Shown here piece by piece: positions 1-11,116 of a stretch of DNA of 64,000 nucleotides (positions are counted from its first letter, which is position 1; each line of letters starts with the position of its first letter). Position numbers and translations under genes: made by a program. Origin of the DNA: Galeruca laticollis (Eukaryota; Arthropoda; Insecta; Coleoptera; Chrysomelidae); the NCBI GenBank assembly GCA_963921935.1, contig OY998175.1:227810122-227874121 (forward strand), given 5' to 3'. The notes under the pieces are model-generated. The model was not told the origin of the DNA. It searched no databases and saw only the letters and a list, made by a program, of their open reading frames with translations.

Positions 1-1343
1 TAATATTGTAATAAAAAACTATTGGGTGGTGTATTCCATGAAAACGCATTACATGACATTTGAGTGCGTTTAGATTCACACCATTAAGTGTACACCAATT
101 TGATAGACTATCTAAATCAGATTGTAATATTAGAGCATCATCCATGCCACTAATCATACTAAAACATGTCAGGTGGTCATCAGCAAATAACAAGGCTTTG
201 CTACCTTGAAAACAATGCATTATATCATTAATAAATATGTTAATAATAATGGTCCTAAATGAGACCCTTGGGGAACTCCAGAGGTTACTGGAAAAGTATG
301 AGAATATTCATGAGTAACTCTGACTATTTGTAAGATAATTAGCCATTGTAATACAAGACCGTCAACACCATAATGGAAAAGTTTATGTAGCAAGAGCTCA
401 TGATTAACCCTGTCAAAAGCTTTAGAGAAATCAGTGTACACAGAATCAATCTGCAGACCCCCTTCCAAACCATCACACAAAAAGTCAACATATGTGAGTA
501 AACCCAATTCTGCAGACCTTTTAGAAGTGAAGCCAAATTGTTGTGATGTCATAATACTCGAACAGTCATAGGTGAGATAATCTAAAATAATACTATGAAA
601 GACTTATGCTAAGGATTGATATAGGACGATAGTTTGAGATGTCTGATTTTCTACCCAATTTCTACCCAATTTATACACTGAAGTGACGTATGAAGTTTTC
701 CAATGATCTGGAAATTCGCCTATAACAAGAGATTTATATATGAAAGAGCGGACGAGATAAAAGGAAGCTAAATTCCCTAAGAATGGAAGGTATTCCGTCA
801 GGACCGGGGAGTTTTTTAATATTAAGTTTGGATAACTTTGTATAGATGTTCGAAGCCAGAGGTTGATTTGAATAAACTGAAGAGAAATGTTTGGCAAATA
901 GATTTGCAATATCATTCCCCTTACCAGCAGTAAGGTCCCCAAGAGTCATTTCAGAAGGTATAGTGTTATTCACCCTCCTACTGTTTAAACACTTCCAAAA
1001 AACTAAACATTATCTGTAACACAATTTCAGTATATTTTACATAATTTCGGTAGCACTTTCGTGATAAAAGTTTACACTGAGCCCTTAATCTACTAAATTC
1101 CATTTAGTTTACAGGACACCTAGTAATTTTGTGAGCCACTTCTTTCTCGCACAAATGCCTCTTTAACTCCGGAGTATACCAACATGGAAACCCCTTCTTG
1201 CAAACCTTTTTCAGCAGAACAAAGCAATTTATTATAGTGTACACTATATCGTAAAATATGGACACCATCTCAGTCAATTGATTCCAAGGAAAGGCACATT
1301 GCTTCATAATTTGTACGATTAAAATCGTAGTTTTCGCCTCCTG
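1..1343 (-). mobile_element. Jockey-like non-LTR retrotransposon, 5'-truncated, runs off the left edge
   Basis: Read on the minus strand, several frames give one continuous LINE polyprotein. From about 1340 to 1105 there is the linker between endonuclease and RT (FPCWYTPELKRHL). Next, from 1090 to 960, comes a segment ending FWKCLNSRRVNN in another frame. Then follow the RT motifs KKLPGPDGIPS (about 800), DFSKAFDRVNHELL (about 400), SGVPQGSHLGPLL (about 275) and FADDHLTCF (about 160). Reading needs at least three frameshifts, so it is a dead copy. The endonuclease is missing because the copy is 5'-truncated, as expected for incomplete target-primed reverse transcription. The 3' end and target duplication lie outside the window. 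The clade (Jockey/CR1 group) is inferred from the motifs. The element starts inside an exon of the neighbouring THAP gene. Confidence 0.8.
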
Positions 1344-2160
1344 CTTGTTTTTCTGCAAATTTTTAGTTTGTTTCTGCATACTCTCAATTGCCTCTTCAAA
1401 AAGCGAATCTTCTATCTCAATTTTACATTGGTATCTTCTGTGGAAGGTTTGCTGAAAATAGAACATTTCTTTAGGCTAGTTAAACTTTGGTAATAAGGCA
1501 TTATCTACGTAAAATTTATATAAATACAATACATATTACATTTTGATTTTAAAGAAAATTTGATACTAAACTTACCTATACGGATGGAAGAATTGTACCA
1601 TCCGTACTATATCAGAAGAATGAGCAGATGGAGAGGAGTCTGAATCACTCCGTTTTATTGGAGAAAGTTTTGTCGGCGATTTTGGTGAACTACTTTGAGG
1701 TGAATAAACACTTTCCAGCTTGCTGCTACGATTGAAAAATATTTTTAGATTCTTTGTGAGTTCTAAGTGAAAATTAACATACCATGTAGGTGGAGGTGAG
1801 CTAGGTAAATAACTTTTCTCCATGTGATCTACTTCAAAACATTGAGGTAGTTTTAGGGTTTTAATTGACCCTATTCTTAAACGTTTCCTTTCGCCTGCCA
1901 CTTCAAAATTGGTTTGTCCAAAATGTTCGGAGCACACTCTTTCATAGGCAATATTATAAGCTGGATCTTTTCCAAGTGCTACCAACCAGGACCTTTTAAG
2001 CGTATTGTCACTGGGAAATCTACAAATTGGGGAAAAAGGAAAATTTAAATTAACTTACATACAAAAAAAATCATATAACTTACTTATGAAATGTTACACC
2101 CTCTTTCAAACGAGAAATGTAAGTAGCGTTAGAGCAACCTCGTACAAAACAGGAAGGCAT
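1344..2160 (-). CDS. THAP-domain zinc-finger gene, four exons, interrupted by a LINE
   Basis: Probable host gene encoding a C2CH THAP DNA-binding protein. Exon 1 is 2160-2084, starting MPSCFVRGC and ending in VTFHK. Exon 2 is 2019-1783 and contains FPSDN, SWLVALGKDP, VCSEHF and TLKLPQ. Exon 3 is 1725-1576 (Ser/Pro-rich, SPQSSSPKSPTKLSP). Exon 4 starts at 1437 (a closer acceptor at 1451 would shift frame) and encodes a short coiled-coil-like stretch (EIEDSLFEEAIESMQKQ). Introns of 64, 57 and 138 bp have GTAAGT, GTATGT and GTAAGT donors and AG acceptors, and keep the frame. Cys4, Cys9, the Cys and His of CSEH, the Trp and the Pro fit the THAP pattern. The frame stays open from exon 4 into the LINE at about 1343, so the native C-terminus is lost or displaced. 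Family function (sequence-specific DNA binding) is established; the targets are unknown. Confidence 0.8.
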
Positions 2161-2640
2161 TTTAGCATTTGTAGCTAGTCTCCTACAGTTCTAAAACTTA
2201 CAAATAACACTATACTATTAAATACGTTACTAAAATAACACTACTAATAAAATGTAATTAACCACTATTAATTTGCAATAAACACGAATATAATCCAAAA
2301 GTTAACACACAAATATCAAACTTGCGCTCAATAAAATACAATGCGAAAATTGTGAAATGTGACCTGATGCCACTCCTGACGCTGTCACAAATCAGTCAAA
2401 TCGCATTGCAACAACGGAACAAAGGAAACAGAAATTGACAGAACGAAAATGTCGCGTCAGTTCATCCAGCTAAATTCTAATTGGTTAATTAATTCTATTA
2501 TGCTGTCAATTATTTCGCGCAACCAACCAACGTTCCATCCTCAATATCAAGAAAAAGCATATGAACTGTAGCTTCTTAATACCAACTTAAAATTAGCACA
2601 ACATGGCGGCCATGTGTAGGCAAAAAGAGTGGTCATGTTG
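2161..2640. promoter_or_regulatory. Upstream region of the THAP gene with an ATGGCGGCC motif
   Basis: There is no long ORF here. The segment between the THAP start codon and the next repeat is less AT-biased than its surroundings. Around 2603 it holds CAACATGGCGGCCATG, which resembles a YY1-type promoter element and also a start codon on the plus strand with a 25-codon ORF. A promoter role is inference only; no TATA box or initiator was assigned. Confidence 0.25.
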
Positions 2641-2892
2641 GATGTATGGGAAACATATACTATTAGAAATCCATGGATCCTAAGTCCGTGCCAGCGTCAT
2701 ATCCGGTATAACAGGATGATCAGACAAAAAGGAACATGTGTCAATATATTACCCATTGACACGTAGGTAAATATCAGTTTATGAATTCAGTTACTACTTG
2801 TGATTAGGAACTGACATTATGATTTATAAGTATTTGTTTTTCTTTAACCTTGTATATAAACATTTTCCCTTTTTTATTGGGCACCAGGTTAA

Positions 2893-4052
2893 CAATAAAT
2901 TCTATATCAATTAATATTTCTATCTAACGTTTCGCTTCTTAGTTCGGAGCATTTCCAAAAAATGTTAGTTTAGAAGTTGTTAAAAAACAATAAATTGAAC
3001 GGTTGAACGATTCAACTTGAATACAAAGACCGAGACGACAAAAACTAGTAACTGATAAAATAATTTCACAAATAATAAAATGAAAAATACCTGCGACTTT
3101 CAAGAAGTTGATATTATTATTATAATAAATTGTAATATATTTGGCTTATATTTTTTATATTGTGTTTATCGTTCACTGCATTGTTCTCTTTTTTTAAATG
3201 TAGGTATCATTCCTTTTATTGTTTTTTTGTAATTATATATCAAACAAAAACAATATCACAGAACAATCACTATTCTTCCAAATATATTGACAGAATTATT
3301 AAACAACGCACACATAACTTTTACAATAGTCAAATCCTATCAACACAAACCATTACACTGGCTCATCTTACATACATCGCAATGCCATACACAAATCAAC
3401 TCTCAGAAAAACTAAACTATATATTATCTAAACATAACATAAAAGTTTGTCATAGGGCACAAAATACTCTATCACCATTGTTCTCCAAGTTAAAAAGTGA
3501 AATAAAAGCTTCAAAAAAATCTAACGTCATATATTCTATACCATGTTTAGACTGTCACAAAAAATATATAGGTATCACAACCCAACATCTTGAAAATAGA
3601 CCTAAGGCCATAAATATACAAAAACCCCTCCCCTGCGCTGCATAAACATGAGGAAAATGAAAAACATAAATTTTACTTTAATTATACAAAAATAATAAAC
3701 CAAGATTTTTATTACAAAAAACTAACAATAAAAGAAATGATACATATAAAAAAAGGGAACAATTCAGTGAACGATAAACAAGATATCAAAAATCTAAGCC
3801 AACTTTATTATAATAATAATATCAACTTTTTGATTGTATATTGTAAGACGTTGTTTCTAAACAGGTATTTTTAATTTTATTATTTGTGAAATGATTTTAT
3901 CAGTTACTAGTTTTTGTCGTCTTTGTGTTTGTATTTCATTTTAATAATTCAATTTATTGTTTAACAACATCTAAATTAAAAATGTTTTAAAATTCTCCGA
4001 ACTAAGGAGCGAAACGTCAAATAAAAATATAAATGGTTATAGAATTTATTGT
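2893..4052 (+). mobile_element. Penelope-like element fragment PLE-D with inverted terminal arms
   Basis: Two arms of about 286 bp are inverted copies of each other: 2893-3178 and 3765-4052. Matching blocks include TGTTTATCGTTCACTG at 3163 and its complement at 3765, and the segments around 2926 and 4000 with GAAACG. Between the arms lies the C-terminal part of a PLE protein with a GIY-YIG domain. Inverted terminal segments are typical of PLEs. A (TA)-rich run follows the right arm. No clean target duplication was found. Confidence 0.75.
3262..3645 (+). pseudogene. PLE-D C-terminal fragment with truncated GIY-YIG endonuclease
   Basis: The reading includes NNHYSSKYIDRIIKQRTHNF, then ...AMPYTNQLSEKLNYILSKHNIKV..., then SNVIYSIPCLDCHKKYIGIT. 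The last segment is the start of the PLE GIY-YIG nuclease: the IY of 'GIY', the paired cysteines of CLDC, and YIG. The domain breaks off after about 45 residues at ENRPKAINIQKPLPCAA, where the expected Arg, His and Glu residues are missing. The reverse transcriptase is absent. The open frame begins upstream at 3160 inside the left arm, but that N-terminal part is unlikely to be real coding sequence. This is a dead relic of a retroelement. Confidence 0.7.
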
Positions 4053-4251
4053 ATATATATAATAATAATAATGTTTATTCAGTAATATTGTAAAATTTAC
4101 AATGTGTACAATATTTTATGAATAAACAGAGACAATCACAGAAGCTGATAGTAGGTACAGCTTGTGCGTGATAAGCTAATTAATTCTATATAAGGTCCAT
4201 GCCTTATAATATAAGATACAGACATCTACAGTAATATAACAAACACCACAA

Positions 4252-4254
<3 letters not shown>

Positions 4255-4313
<59 letters not shown>
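4255..4313. repeat. (TA)n microsatellite
   Basis: About 59 bp of uninterrupted TA lie some 200 bp past the PLE-D right arm. It is one of five long TA arrays in the window, four of which touch or neighbour retroelements. Confidence 0.95.
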
Positions 4314-4319
<6 letters not shown>

Positions 4320-6397
4320 ATATTTTATTTATATTATTATTGTTTATTTAAGTAAAAACCAAATGTTCATTTCTCTATTAAATTTATCTATGGTAGATAT
4401 TTATCTATGGATTGTATATATAGCTAGCTCAGATTAAATGATTTATATTTTTATTATTAGTTTACTGTTTTAATGGAGAACATGAGAACACTTACTCTCG
4501 TTGGGTTCAGGATAGAATTAAACAACAAAATATATGAAATCTGCATCCCATAAATAACCTGCGAAAATCATCTCCACCAACGCTGTAATTCGATTATATG
4601 GAACACAGTAATTCAACCTCTGTGGTATGAAACCTTTCCCTGTTCTTAGCAAATGATATGTAAATGAAATTCAACGACTCAAATTTAGTTCCTATAATTA
4701 TCAACAAAACATCAAATCGAAAAGCATCATAAACAGTAAAGAAAACTTATGTTAAAACAAATATAATACAGAGCAAATTACAAGTACCATATATTGTTAT
4801 ATATCTAAAATTATTAATGAGTAATTTGGCCAAATTCGTGAATTACGTTTGAGTTTAATATGGTTAACCAGATAAATCGTTAAAACACTAACCTGATCAC
4901 AACACTTGGGAAATCTCTAGTATATTCTATTGCTGTGAAATCTTCTGGACCAAAGCTGGATCTCCTTCAATCTTGTAGTTACAAACTCTATAGTTTGTAT
5001 GGCAGGTAAGTTCGTGAATTCTTGTTAAATCACTTAGATATATTTGCTTATAATGTTTTTGTTACAATGCTTAATGGTTTAGGAACGTATTTTCTCACTA
5101 TAACGTGATTACTTTTTGAAAATTCGGGTAGCGTCCCCTCTCAAATTTAAAATGTTTATATTTCTCACAAATTATTATTATTTCCAAATATTTTCTTTTC
5201 AAAATGTTCCATGTATATTGATTCAATGTTTGCAATGTCTTTTTACTTTAATTTCTAATAATTTCCCAAATATCTTTATAAAATTTATAAAATTTTCTTA
5301 CATGCGTCCTTCTCCATTAGCTTCACTTCACAAACCATTTGTTTTCCAAATCAACCAACTGTTTTTTGTCCGCTTTGTTATTTGTAAAACAAAAAACTGA
5401 CTACATACTAGATAGAATAAACTCTGTTTTATCTAATGTTTTATATATCGATAAATGTCTTTATATTTTTCTATGATTATTTATTGTTGATGTAAGATTT
5501 CAAATTAATTTACTATTCCTATTTACATATGCAATATTTCAAACATCTACCTTATTTTAATAAACAAAAATTATATCTATCTGACTTTAAATTTCAATAT
5601 CAATACATATACAATCTAAAATGTTCTAATATCTGTCATAATGCCTTTCAATTAAATCTATACTCATTTTTACATATTTATCTATTACAAACTTGGCTCT
5701 TTATTTATTTCAATCATCATATTTTTCTATTATCAATAGTTCACGGACATAAATAATTCTATGGTAGAATCTATTTCTGCTCTCAGTGTACTTTGCTAAC
5801 TGACATGAAGTTTTTTAGTTGTCACTCCAGTTATCTCTTTTTTAATATAAACATTACAATTTTGTTGGTATATATTGTTATCCAAAATTCTATTTATTAT
5901 TGTCTGATAATAATTTATTTTATTTTCAGATTCATTGTTAGATGTTCGAAATACTGGATACAAATTATCATTTGCTATAGACAAGAAAATGAGTTTATGA
6001 TTTATTAAGATATGATTAAAATTTTATGAAAATAATCTGTAATCCTAAGGTAAATAATTTTACTATTACTTATGTATCTCTTTAGTTTTGGAGCATAACT
6101 AATATAAGAAATGTTCAATTCAATAGAAAATATATATTCTTATTATATTATCATCATTAGACAAGATAATTCCAGCTGTGTGAAATAATTAATTTCCATC
6201 TGGTTCTCAACAAGGTTGCAAATTTCATATATTTGTATTCCATTCTTTTTACTGCTTCTTACGATAAGTTCAATATATATCTTTAAAAACACTTATTGTG
6301 TCATTAATCCTGGCCGTGTATATCCAATTTACAAATAAAATTCATTAGAATTAAAAACAAACAACATATTTTTAAGAGTGATAACATAAAAAGTTTT
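4314..6397. other. AT-rich DNA without recognisable genes
   Basis: All ORFs here are under 95 codons and rich in Phe, Ile, Tyr and Asn, as expected from random AT-rich sequence. No conserved motif, RNA gene or repeat partner elsewhere in the window was recognised. Confidence 0.6.
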
Positions 6398-6785
6398 TAT
6401 AGTAAAAACCAAATGAAGTTGCGTTTACGTCATCATTGTGAACATTTGTAGAGTTGTCAGAGTGTTCACGAAATATGGAAATCAACAAAAAACGTAAATG
6501 TAGAAAATTTCACAATATTATAAATGAAAACTACAAAATTATCGATAGTTTGATAGTTTTCGTTCAATATAGTGTGGAGTTTTTCCATTTACGTTTTTTG
6601 TTAATTGAATTTATGAATAGAAGAAATTCTAGAATAAAAGTGGTAAGGTTATTACTGACTTACCAAATCTTTTAATAAATAAATATAAAAAAATACAAGC
6701 AATAAAATAAAATATGTTTAATAATGAACGTATTATCAAAGACAAAAACTAACATTAAACAAATCAACATATTGTGAAATGAAAC

Positions 6786-8566
6786 TAGGCAGATTCAAAT
6801 TCTTGTTCATTTTCTTCATCTGATTCAACATCAGTCTCACTCTCTTCACTATTAAAATTTATAACTATCGGACTAATTTCTGGACGATCAAATATTATTT
6901 CCCTCTCGTACCATTTAAATATCTCTCTTTCAGTATGTTGTATAGCATTTTTCCACATATCAGGAGTTATCATGTGCAGTGCTTCGTGCCACATGTTCAG
7001 GCAATTATTCGCACTGTTACCATCCCTACCAGTATGCCTATTGTAGTAATGTTTTGCTATGCCCCAAATTAATTCGATAGATTAGTGTTTTTAAATGAAA
7101 CTCAAGGTCTCTAGTTAATTCCACAATATAATACAAGTTATTGAAAATTCTAAAAAATTGACAATTGTTTCGATAAATCAATATCATTATATTGTGGAAT
7201 TAACTAGAGACCTTGAGTTTCATTTAAAAACACTAATATGAGCATATTCCACGAAGTAAGGGTCGAGACAGTCAATTTAATTCGATAGAGTTGAATATGC
7301 AATGGTAAGGAGGAAGACGTAAAACTTTGTGTCCATACTGTTCTGCCATATCGTCCACTATATTGATTGGTGGCTTATTTCTAAAAAAAACAAAAAAATG
7401 TTTAAAATAAATGGCAATAAGTAAGAATATATCTGTATATTCACTGAGAAACGATTTGCAACAGTTCTGTTATGAACATCATGTGAGAATAGGGAATGTT
7501 TTATTCTGTCAACCATTCCTGAATAGCACATTTTGACCATCCTGTATTTGGAGTTTTATGCAATAACGTGCTGTGATGAGGTGCATTATCAAGTATAATT
7601 AGAGAAGAATTCTCTAAATTTTGCAGCAACTGATATTCAAACCATTTCAAGAAATTTGCCTGGATCATTTCCCCATGATAATCGTTAAGTTGGGGTTTTG
7701 AGCAAAATATTGCTTCAGCACCTTCAATAAATCCGTTTTCATTTCCAACATGGAGTATAATATATCTGTAATGATATTATTTGAATAATGTTTAAGTAAC
7801 CACTTATGCTTTGCAATACAGCAAACCTTTTGCCATCCGTTTTAGTGGTTTCAACACTCTTGATATTTTCATTTTGCCATGAATGACCTATGATGCCATT
7901 TTGAAATATCCAGTTTTCATCGATGAACACATATTGGTATATACCTTCGTCCTTTGCTACTTTATAATATCTTAAGAATTCTACTCTTCTCAAAACAACA
8001 TTAGGTAATTCCATAAGTCCTCGTCGTGGATTATCCTTTATCCACTTAAACCCAAAAGTTCTTTGAGCAATCTATTTAAAGAAGTGGTACTACAATAAAA
8101 TAATTCTTTTTCTCTTAGTTGGGACCACAATGATTGAATCGTTATGTGCTGTTCTAAAAGCATACAGAAATAAAAAGATGTTAAATATACAATTATCGTA
8201 ATTATACTTACTTCTCTGGTACATGTTGTAAATGGTATCACGAATAGAGCTTGTATTTAAACTTTCTATATTTGTTACTCGTTTATGAGCGCAACGTTTT
8301 TTCTTTGGTGACTCAAACTCTTCACCTTTTTTCTTTGTTTGACAAATTTTGCTTACTGTTCTTACACTGATTTTTAAAGCAGCAGCTACACGCTAAAATA
8401 ATAGAAATTTTCGTAAAGTAAAGTAAGGATATTTTATTCACGTATTACCTACCTCTTGTACAGCATTTAAGGGCAACAAAGGACCATTATTAATCCTTTC
8501 TTGTTCAAAATAATTTACTAATGGAGCCACAAGTTCTTTGCATCGGCTATTCAGCTGGTTGGGCAT
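6786..8566 (-). pseudogene. Broken DDE transposase with introns
   Basis: Exon A is 8566-8453 (MPNQLNSRCKELVAPL...). Exon B is 8392-8212, with a helix-turn-helix-like RVAAALKISVRTVSKI and a basic SPKKKRCAHKR. Exon C starts at 8153. Later parts carry the first catalytic Asp in YVFIDENWI, then an intron (donor AG|GTTTGC near 7833, acceptor near 7768), the second Asp in LIILDNAPHHSTLLH, and the third acidic site in RLPPYHC...SIEL. The C-terminus is acidic (SEESETDVESDEENE). Defects: a one-base deletion near 8050 (LLG|FKW); a TAA inside the WLTE/NIPYS region near 7514; and a 196-bp foldback inserted inside the third catalytic motif. It would catalyse cut-and-paste transposition if intact. The order of motifs fits insect Tc1-like DDE transposases; the exact family is not assigned. 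Confidence 0.8.
7081..7276 (+). mobile_element. Mini foldback derived from PLE-A 3' ends (copy f1)
   Basis: This 196-bp insertion is flanked by the 12-bp duplication TTAATTCGATAG (7069-7080 and 7277-7288). It contains only two inverted copies of the PLE-A 3' end (left arm from ATTAGTGTTTTT, right arm ending AAAAACACTAAT) plus a one-sided tail of about 40 nt (TATGAGCATATTCC...GACAGTCAAT). There is no coding sequence. It splits the catalytic NSIEL segment of the surrounding transposase. Confidence 0.9.
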
Positions 8567-9009
8567 TTTAACAATCACATAAGAAAATGCTTTGTTGTTT
8601 TGAAAACTAAAACAGTTTTGATTATAAATATTTCTCACAAGAAAATTTTATAAAGCACGTAACTATAACCTCAAAAATCGATGACAATACACGAGTAGAA
8701 AAGTCACAACCAACGCGGCAACATGACATTATTTCTGGCAGTGACTATTTTACCGTCAATAATTGAAGGCTTCTTTATGAAAATTTTAACACAAATGTTT
8801 ACATCGAGGGACGTCTAAACCCAATAAAGCTATATTGCTTATACATTATTTTGGTACAAAAGTTTTTTTATTGATTGGGTTATCTTTAGAACCGATTAAT
8901 TAACAAATTTAAGTATATGCACTTTTCGATAGAAATGTAGCCACACATGCGATAGAAATACGCCCTTGGTGACGTAAACGCAACTTTATTTGTTTTTTAC
9001 TATATCTAA

Positions 9010-9060
9010 CTTTGTACCTACTTGAAAATGGCATTATGCCGAAACGTGCGTAGTAGTAGT
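9010..9060 (+). other. PLE-type 3'-end remnant with hammerhead-like hairpin
   Basis: CTTGAAAAT is followed by the hairpin GGCATTATGCC and then GAAACGTGCG. The layout matches the end motif of other PLEs in this window. It directly follows the DNA transposon and precedes a (TA)n array. No PLE coding sequence is attached. Confidence 0.45.
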
Positions 9061-9140
9061 GAAGTATTTTTTATGTTTTTATATGACATCACCAAAAAGT
9101 AGTAAATAATTAATGGCCGAATCCCCGGAATTTTATTTGT

Positions 9141-9144
<4 letters not shown>

Positions 9145-9207
<63 letters not shown>
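9145..9207. repeat. (TA)n array at the 3' flank of the Gypsy element
   Basis: 63 bp of TA end exactly where the Gypsy LTR terminus (TGAAACC) begins. A second TA array at 24881-24928 touches the other end of the element, so the element probably inserted into one longer array. Confidence 0.9.
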
Positions 9208-9209
<2 letters not shown>

Positions 9210-10733
9210 AAACCATCTAAAGTTGGTAAGTCCAATTGAAGGTTTTTATTGTATTGTATAATTTACCTTTTTTACTTTACCTTCAGCTAGCTCCTGATGA
9301 TAATCTGTGAAATTTAAATTTATTTATAATTTATATGATAGTCGGCAGCAAGAGACTCCTCTCTTTGAGTTCTGGATGCATATGTATAACTTTGATACAC
9401 ATTTAAATATTGAATTTTGAAATTTTTCTAGTATGTTTTATTTCTGAATAAAATATATACCTTTGTTTTTATCGACTCCAAATATTATTATAGAATGAAT
9501 GAATTAAGCACCATTTTCTAAATGTATTATGAATATTAAATAGAATGATGAAAGAAATACCAATACTTTAATGAAATGATTTAAGAAATTGTTGAGATTA
9601 TATTCAAATTCTTTTAACATAAATTTTCCTTACACCGCTCTTGCATTCTTGACTGGTCATGCGCACTGAATGCTTAGATTGACTGCGTGGGCGCATAGGA
9701 GAAACACATCCTCGTATATCGTTTCACAACAACACAAAACGTATGGTTCACAGTCGACGTTGTTTATATGAATGTTTTTATAAATTTAACGTCCTTAAAT
9801 TCATTGCAATCATTGAAATATTATTGAAAATTATACTATACAGTTACATACATATATCAAAATGCGAGTAAAGTGAATCATCAATAGTTATAGAAATAGT
9901 TAAGCATGCATTAGAAGAAAATAAAAGTGGAATGGTACTTTACGTGCAATGTAAACAATGACGATGTGAAATAAAAAATTTTTACAAGTAAGTACAAATT
10001 ATAACTATTATTAAAGTTGTATGAGAAGTAAAATTACATGGATATCCATGGATATGAAATGATATTCATCATTTTATTGTTTTTTGGCCTTTATTCAGAA
10101 AATTTAATGTAAACGTTCAAATAATATTTTTATTGTTCACTATTTCTTTCTCTTTGGAGTTCCAAATTAGAAAAACTTAAATACCACCGACCTTATTTCC
10201 AATTCTCGGCACTGCGGAACTGCTGCAAAGCGTCTCTTTTTCTTGAGAATTTCTTATCAAAGAAATACTCTTTCTGCACACTGCACTTTATCACACGGTT
10301 TAAACAAAATTGGTTTTATGATTTTATAATGAGTTTTAACTTAAAATTATACACTTTTACATAGTTTTCTCAAAAATTTTGTAGAGGAGAGCTCACTATT
10401 CTTCAACCAACGCCCGTCTCTCAATTTTTTTTTAATCAACAAACTTTTTCCCATATCAAAAACACAGCCTCCTTATATTGTTTTTTTATTCGACAAGGTG
10501 AAATTTTTATACTTAATTATAATGTTATTAAAATTTTATTCCTTATCCTTTAATCCTTTCTTATTGGTTTTCTCAATATTTGATAATACATTTGCTTACT
10601 TCATTCATTCGTTTATGTTAAATTTAGTTTTTAACTAGATAGTGTCTAATGGTACACCCTACGTATTAATAAAAAATCTTTTTAATATTCAATCTCATAC
10701 GTAATTATTTATATATATTAGAGGACTGGTTCA
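9208..10733 (-). repeat. 3' LTR of the Ty3/Gypsy element
   Basis: About 1.5 kb that repeats, in the same orientation and with few differences, at 22735-24880. On the minus strand it starts TGAACCAGTCC at 10733 and ends GGTTTCA at 9208, giving the TG...CA ends of an LTR with short inverted GAACC/GGTTTC. A polypurine tract lies just outside its start. The last 20 bp or so on the 9208 side differ from the 5' LTR. No ORF is present. Confidence 0.75.
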
Positions 10734-10748
10734 ACTCCCCTCAAATTT
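10734..10748 (-). promoter_or_regulatory. Polypurine tract of the Gypsy element
   Basis: The minus strand reads AAATTTGAGGGGAGT immediately before the LTR start TGAACC. This is the position and composition expected for the plus-strand primer of an LTR retrotransposon. Confidence 0.65.
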
Positions 10749-10961
10749 GAATTTTAAAAGGTATCTTTCTAGATAACTTCTTAAAATTTCAATTTTCAAT
10801 CTTTAATCCATGCTAAATTTTTTTAATCTATAAATTTCTGATCAGTAAATACATTTCTTAGGAACATTTTTTTCATTATTAAAATTTTTAATGATATTCT
10901 TATAGTTTAACTCTATTGAAACTTATTCAAAATATTTACAAATTAGGGACATAATAATAAT

Positions 10962-11059
10962 GATTCAATCACACTGAGAAAATTCAAACAGCTGTTAATA
11001 AATTAGTCAATAGTTGGTTTCAATCAAAATTAATTGATAAAATAACAAAAAATAAATTA
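10962..11059 (+). other. 98-bp captured PLE-B fragment inside Gypsy 3' region
   Basis: This segment matches PLE-B RT sequence at 25085-25182 with one visible mismatch (CACACTG versus CCCACTG). It is flanked by two copies of a host segment (TTCTTATAGTTTAACTCTATT ... GGGACATAATAATAATGATTCA) at about 10899-10966 and 11062-11116; the second copy lacks 16 bp. It is too short to code. Confidence 0.85.
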
Positions 11060-11116
11060 TATATTCTTATAGTTTAACTCTATTATTTACAAATTAGGGA
11101 CATAATAATAATGATT

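Larger units (their letters stand above)
6400..9002 (-). mobile_element. Tc1/mariner-superfamily DNA transposon with TIRs and TA duplication
   Basis: Terminal inverted repeats of about 33 bp begin TAGTAAAAAC at 6400 and, as complement, TAGTAAAAAA at 9002. They share AAGTTGCGTTTACGTCA and differ at two positions over 33 bp. TA flanks both ends (6398-6399 and 9003-9004), the target duplication of this superfamily. The interior carries an intron-containing transposase on the minus strand and, at 7081-7276, a foldback PLE insertion. Without that insertion the element would be about 2.4 kb. The coding region is broken. Confidence 0.85.

Noticed and set aside
5116..6008. Phe/Ile/Tyr-rich ORFs as small membrane proteins
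   Set aside because: Composition is what random AT-rich DNA gives; no conserved motif or splice context.
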